A stretch of 64,000 nt of DNA from Alviniconcha marisindica (Eukaryota; Mollusca; Gastropoda; Provannidae): assembly GCA_018857735.1 (NCBI GenBank), contig JABMCL010000896.1:67501-131500 (forward strand), in the 5' to 3' direction. The notes below the pieces were generated by a model, which was not told where the DNA came from, did not search any database, and saw only the letters and a list, made by a program, of their open reading frames with translations. The position numbers and the translations under genes were made by a program. This document shows positions 62,778-64,000 of this stretch, in pieces (within the stretch, counting starts at the first letter, position 1; each line of letters starts with the position of its first letter).

Positions 62778-63091
62778 ATCAGGACACAGAGAAACAGAGA
62801 GAGAAACAGAGAGAGAGGGAGCCAAACAGAGAGAAAGAGAGAGACAGAGAAAGAGTGAGACAAAGAGACAAAGAGGGACAAAGCCAAAGCATCGGAGAGC
62901 TCACAAGGGGTGCGCAGACGGAGGGCGAGGGCGGTGGACGGCTTGCGGTCCATCTTGCTGCGTTCCTCCTGCTGTGCCAGTTTCTCCGACATGCGGCGGA
63001 AGTGCAGCAGGCGGTGGCACAGTTTGTAGTGCAGGCGGAAGAAGAGGTACCAGTTGGTGTTGCCGAAGAACAGCGTGTAGTTCTCCTCCTG
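48393..63091 (-). CDS. SIN3: SIN3 transcriptional corepressor, 3' eight coding exons; 5' part beyond right edge
   Basis: SIN3 is the scaffold of the SIN3-HDAC histone deacetylase complex in the nucleus. On the - strand, exons 63091-62905, 58647-58478, 57564-57382, 54222-54029, 53446-53230, 52582-52466, 50950-50789 and 48659-48393 join into 499 codons including the stop, with all phases agreeing. Landmarks shared with animal SIN3A/B are [47 protein letters not shown], the PVFL block, [13 protein letters not shown], and a RYRV motif near the end. This is the conserved C-terminal region; PAH domains and the HDAC-interaction domain must lie on exons past 64000. Odd points are a long Glu-rich insert, a Pro/Ala/Ser-rich tail after RYRVKRRP, and introns filled with junction-derived arrays. 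It is convergent with SMAD2/3. Identification is from recalled family sequence. Confidence 0.94.
48985..49760 (-). repeat. About 55-60-bp degenerate tandem array in SIN3 intron
   Basis: Units share gtgggtgactttcagcaggt, gtgtgtacagaaagggtgtg, caggtgtgtg. Boundaries are blurred by GT-rich sequence. Confidence 0.88.
49785..50210 (-). repeat. 18-bp minisatellite, about 23 copies
   Basis: The unit is gtgggtgatgaaaggtgt, with tgtgt, ctgtg and cagtg variants. It explains a long Thr/His/Pro/Ser open frame that runs into the next exon on the - strand. Confidence 0.95.
50235..50735. repeat. (GT)n and poly-G compound tract
   Basis: GT blocks around several G runs (about 50386-50435). Confidence 0.95.
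50789..50950 (-). CDS. SIN3: SIN3 exon: WLEKWHQE...DWLMG region
   Basis: The acceptor gtgtttgcag is right of 50950 and the donor GAG|gtcagg starts at 50788. It has 54 codons: [39 protein letters not shown] and the segment ending STSTTRVE. It aligns with the W..KW....V....WLMG block of SIN3A/B. Its first bases with the acceptor are copied five or more times in the upstream intron. Confidence 0.95.
50920..51662 (-). repeat. Acceptor-derived array of SIN3 exon 50789-50950, five to six extra copies
   Basis: The exon start and acceptor (tagcgacacctggcgatgag, actgcaaacacaggcaaggg) recur at about 51044, 51201 (with an internal duplicate at 51226), 51379 and 51536, with a decayed copy at 51645. The full unit is about 155-175 bp and includes caatgccaacccgtcaaaat, cag and tcttttgttaagcataat. 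Confidence 0.93.
51700..52465 (-). repeat. Donor-related array of SIN3 exon 52466-52582, about 64-bp unit, roughly 12 copies
   Basis: The unit ctgaatcaagagactgacaa, tcactacctggtagagaaca, tgaccacaaaccaggtgcac, acttc. On the - strand it reads taccag|gtagtgattgtcag, then tctcttgattcagaagtgtg, parallel to the real aag|gtaaatggatggctgcg, tcagtctcttcattcagaag. Confidence 0.88.
52466..52582 (-). CDS. SIN3: SIN3 exon: MWYRRSAI region
   Basis: The acceptor tcctttgcag is right of 52582 and the donor AAG|gtaaat starts at 52465. It has 39 whole codons: [39 protein letters not shown]. It aligns with the MYRRTALLRA segment of SIN3A. The donor side seeds the 64-bp array of the next intron. Confidence 0.94.
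52730..52885. repeat. CA-rich tract
   Basis: Imperfect ACACAC/CACATACAC sequence in the SIN3 intron. Confidence 0.85.
53230..53446 (-). CDS. SIN3: SIN3 exon with acidic insert
   Basis: The acceptor actttgcag lies right of 53446 and the donor AAG|gtgggt starts at 53229. It begins by completing an Arg codon, then [15 protein letters not shown], followed by roughly 40 residues dominated by Glu ([20 protein letters not shown] and a Lys/Glu run), and ends with [18 protein letters not shown]. It corresponds to the variable linker between KPVFL and the next conserved block in SIN3. The low-complexity acidic run is part of the coding frame: both edges splice in phase. Confidence 0.9.
53498..53830. 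repeat. (GT)n compound microsatellite
   Basis: GT tracts with tgttgtgtg and tgcatg interruptions. Confidence 0.97.
53850..54030 (-). repeat. Donor-side duplication of SIN3 exon 54029-54222
   Basis: At 53865-53950 ttcattccctcgctcattcg, tctcggctcccaaactgctc, aaagacacaggcttttccat, gatgagcttcat copies the exon end and donor region at 53985-54063 (ttccctctcgacccctgacc, tgctcaagaagacgggcttc, tccatgatgagcttga). One decayed copy; its donor GT has become a GG dinucleotide. Confidence 0.85.
54029..54222 (-). CDS. SIN3: SIN3 exon: [10 protein letters not shown]...KPVFLSR region
   Basis: The acceptor gcgtgtgcag is just right of 54222 and the donor AG|gtcagg starts at 54028. It encodes [36 protein letters not shown] and [13 protein letters not shown], matching the ERW..YVERY and KPVFL blocks of SIN3. 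Its acceptor and first 11 codons are repeated about 21 times upstream in the intron; this copy is chosen because only it continues into the conserved exon. Confidence 0.95.
54180..56960 (-). repeat. Acceptor-and-exon-derived array: about 21 copies of a SIN3 exon start
   Basis: The segment gatgtgcacctccccgctct, tctggaactgcacacgcaac (the first 11 codons plus the acceptor of the exon at 54222, on the - strand) recurs near 54384, 54531, 54686, 54841, 54971, 55078, 55172, 55310, 55434, 55600, 55766, 55877, 56010, 56095, 56201, 56318, 56431, 56540, 56683, 56799 and 56911. Units are about 85-160 bp and include an acgacgttaa block and ATG/GAT- or GGA-rich tracts. Most copies keep an intact gcag acceptor. 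Confidence 0.96.
56965..57392 (-). repeat. Donor-derived repeats of SIN3 exon 57382-57564, about four extra copies
   Basis: The real end gcgactcacaaagacaaact, tgaagcag (57373-57400) recurs at about 57265 (gcgacccacaaagacaaacc, tgaagctg), 57176 (gtgactcacaaagacaaact, aagcag), 57053 (gtgacttacatagacaaaat, tgaagctg) and 56977 (gactcacaaacttgaagcag). Between them are A-rich and poly-C tracts. Confidence 0.9.
57382..57564 (-). CDS. SIN3: SIN3 exon: MADDNCFK region
   Basis: The acceptor ctgtttcag is at 57573-57565 (leftward) and the donor TTT|gtgagt is at 57382/57381. It has 61 whole codons: [38 protein letters not shown] and [15 protein letters not shown]. It aligns with the HHLV...ADENCFK stretch of vertebrate SIN3. 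Degenerate copies of its last about 20 bases plus the donor occur four times downstream (56965-57300). Confidence 0.95.
57590..58090 (-). repeat. 48-bp minisatellite, about ten copies
   Basis: The unit gcaccaagggtccatcacct, tcactcacactgcgggactt, tattgctc. The intron sequence next to the 57564 acceptor (cggcagggtccatcacctt) is part of the first unit, and the - strand unit contains a cccgcag|tg acceptor-like core. Confidence 0.93.
58095..58470 (-). repeat. Donor-derived array of SIN3 exon 58478-58647, about 45-bp unit, eight copies
   Basis: The copy at 58100-58120 (aggcactcaccattctgaca) matches the real donor region gcggcactcaccgttcggac (58467-58486). Others read aagacaaccaccattctgac, aaccccagacaacatgactg. 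On the - strand the real site gtccgaacg|gtgagtg corresponds to gtcagaatg|gtggttg in the units. Confidence 0.93.
58478..58647 (-). CDS. SIN3: SIN3 exon: [11 protein letters not shown] region
   Basis: The acceptor ctgtgtgcag lies just right of 58647 and the donor ACG|gtgagt starts at 58477. It encodes [37 protein letters not shown] and [14 protein letters not shown]. The QYEDTLREM and FTMDK blocks are conserved in SIN3A and SIN3B. The donor side is copied repeatedly in the next intron (58095-58470). Confidence 0.95.
58660..62125 (-). repeat. 24-31-bp minisatellite, on the order of 125 copies
   Basis: The unit is cagtgaaccacctggacaca, cacacacacataacacata variants. It starts about 25 bp from the acceptor at 58648 and fills the intron. 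On the - strand each unit reads tgtgtgtcc|aggtggttcactg, with the sequence ccaggtgg. Right-end copies (61900-62125) are decayed. A 555-codon open frame across it is a repeat artefact. Confidence 0.97.
62127..62575 (-). mobile_element. Two partial arms of the inverted-repeat element
   Basis: aagtactggtttaccacatc, cttcctccaaccactgccgt (62130-62170) and cagtttaccacatccttact, ccaaccgctgctgtaact (62448-62490), then cactgtcagctaacagacag, tttttcattggtgctcg, match the right arm at 2440-2620. A CA-rich tract (62255-62425) lies between. Confidence 0.75.
62565..62885. repeat. (GA)n/(GACA)n compound microsatellite
   Basis: GA-rich with GACA blocks, reaching the donor of the SIN3 exon at 62905. Confidence 0.97.
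62905..63091 (-). CDS. SIN3: SIN3 exon: [11 protein letters not shown] region
   Basis: The acceptor is atggttgcag reading leftward, with tandem CAG-CAG, so the exon may start at 63091 or 63088 (one Gln more or less). The donor T|gtgagc is at 62905/62904. It encodes [37 protein letters not shown] and [19 protein letters not shown] is a hallmark of the SIN3 C-terminal region. A GA-rich tract follows directly in the intron. Confidence 0.94.
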
Positions 63092-63119
63092 CTGCAACCA
63101 TGCAAGGATCAGTCAGGCG

Positions 63120-63470
63120 CCAGGCAGGGTCTGACAACAGTCTGGGTAGGACATGGCCGTGGGTCTGACACGAGTCTGGGTAGGACATGGCCGTGGGTCT
63201 GACACCAGTCTGGGTAGGACATGGCCGTGGGTCTGACACCAGTCTGGGTAGGACATGACCGTGGGTCTGACACCAGTCTGGGTAGGACATGACCGTGGGT
63301 CTGACACCAGTCTGGGTAGGACATGGCTGTGGGTCTGACACCAGTCTGGGTAGGACATGACCGTGGGTCTGACACCAGTCTGGGTAGGACATGGCCGTGG
63401 GCCTGACACCAGTCTGGGTAGGACATGGCCGTGGGTCTGACACCAGTCTGGGTAGGACATGACCATGGGT
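63120..63470 (-). repeat. 34-bp minisatellite, about ten copies, with decayed flank to 64000
   Basis: The unit is gtctgacaccagtctgggta, ggacatggccgtgg, with gaccgtgg and gctgtgg variants. From 63470 to 64000 the same words (gtctgggtcagac, catgagcatgggtcag) go on in degenerate order. No SIN3 exon was recognised in this part. Confidence 0.95.
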
Positions 63471-64000
63471 CTGGGTCAGATGCGAATATGCATCAGACAA
63501 GAGTATGGGACAAACAAGAGACTGGGTCAGACACAAGTATGTGTCAGGAAAGAGTCTGGTAAGACATGAGCATGGGTCAGATGCGAGTCTGGTTCAACAT
63601 GAGCATGGGTCCAACACAAGTATGAGTCAGACGCCAGTCTAGGTCAGATGTGAGGCGGGTCTGACAAAAGTCTGGGTCAGACACAAGTACAGGTCAGACA
63701 CCAGTCTGGGTAGGACATGAGCCGTGGGTCAGACACAAGTCTGGGTAGGAATGTCTGGGTCTGACAGATCTGGTAGGACATGGCCGTGGGTCTGACACCA
63801 GTCTGGGTCGACATGAGCCATGGGTCAGCTGACACCAGTCTGGGTAGACATGGCATGGGTCAGCTCAGTCTGGGTCTGACCCTGAGGCTGGGTCAGATGC
63901 AAGTCTGGGTCAGACAAGAGCATGGGTCAACTAAGCAGACTGGGTCAGCAAGTTGTGCAGGAAAGAGTCTGGTCAGACATGAGCATGGGTCAGATGCAAG

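Overview
This is animal nuclear DNA: GT-AG introns, C-terminal parts of two conserved bilaterian genes, abundant microsatellites and retroposon-like repeats, and no bacterial operons, rRNA genes or CRISPR arrays. The repeat style (long poly-G/poly-C runs, CA/GT tracts, minisatellite-filled introns) together with the protein sequences suggests an invertebrate, perhaps a mollusc. The taxon is an inference and was not tested.

There are two genes, facing each other. (1) On the + strand, the last eight coding exons of a SMAD2/3 orthologue (14282-26995) encode the end of the MH1 DNA-binding domain, the linker with a PPPGY motif, the whole MH2 domain and the C-terminal SSMS phosphorylation tail. The exon(s) for the N-terminal MH1 part are not visible and must lie upstream. 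(2) On the - strand, the last eight coding exons of a SIN3 corepressor (63091 down to 48393) encode the conserved SIN3 C-terminal region. Its PAH and HDAC-interaction parts must lie beyond the right edge. All exon joins were made by hand and keep a continuous reading frame. The two stop codons are about 21 kb apart.

Layout: 1-14281, intron upstream of the first visible SMAD exon, made mostly of tandem arrays (340-bp, 62-bp, 45-bp and 38-bp units), an inverted-repeat element and retroposon fragments; 14282-26995, SMAD2/3 exons separated by tandem-repeat introns; 26996-48392, 3'UTR/intergenic DNA with SINE-like copies, poly-G/C runs and microsatellites; 48393-63091, SIN3 exons with repeat-filled introns; 63092-64000, a further SIN3 intron filled by a 34-bp array.

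The most unusual feature is the origin of the intronic arrays. Many are not random satellites. Their units are copies of the adjacent exon-intron junction, sometimes including coding sequence. Examples are about 40 copies of the donor of one SMAD exon (22968-24230), about 15 copies of the acceptor plus the DNA-binding hairpin codons of the MH1 exon (13120-14281), about 21 copies of a SIN3 acceptor plus exon start (54180-56960), and donor-derived arrays in three other SIN3 introns. Most units carry an AG|GT core. The same pattern occurs in two unrelated genes on opposite strands, which points to a genome-wide process of splice-junction-seeded minisatellite growth.
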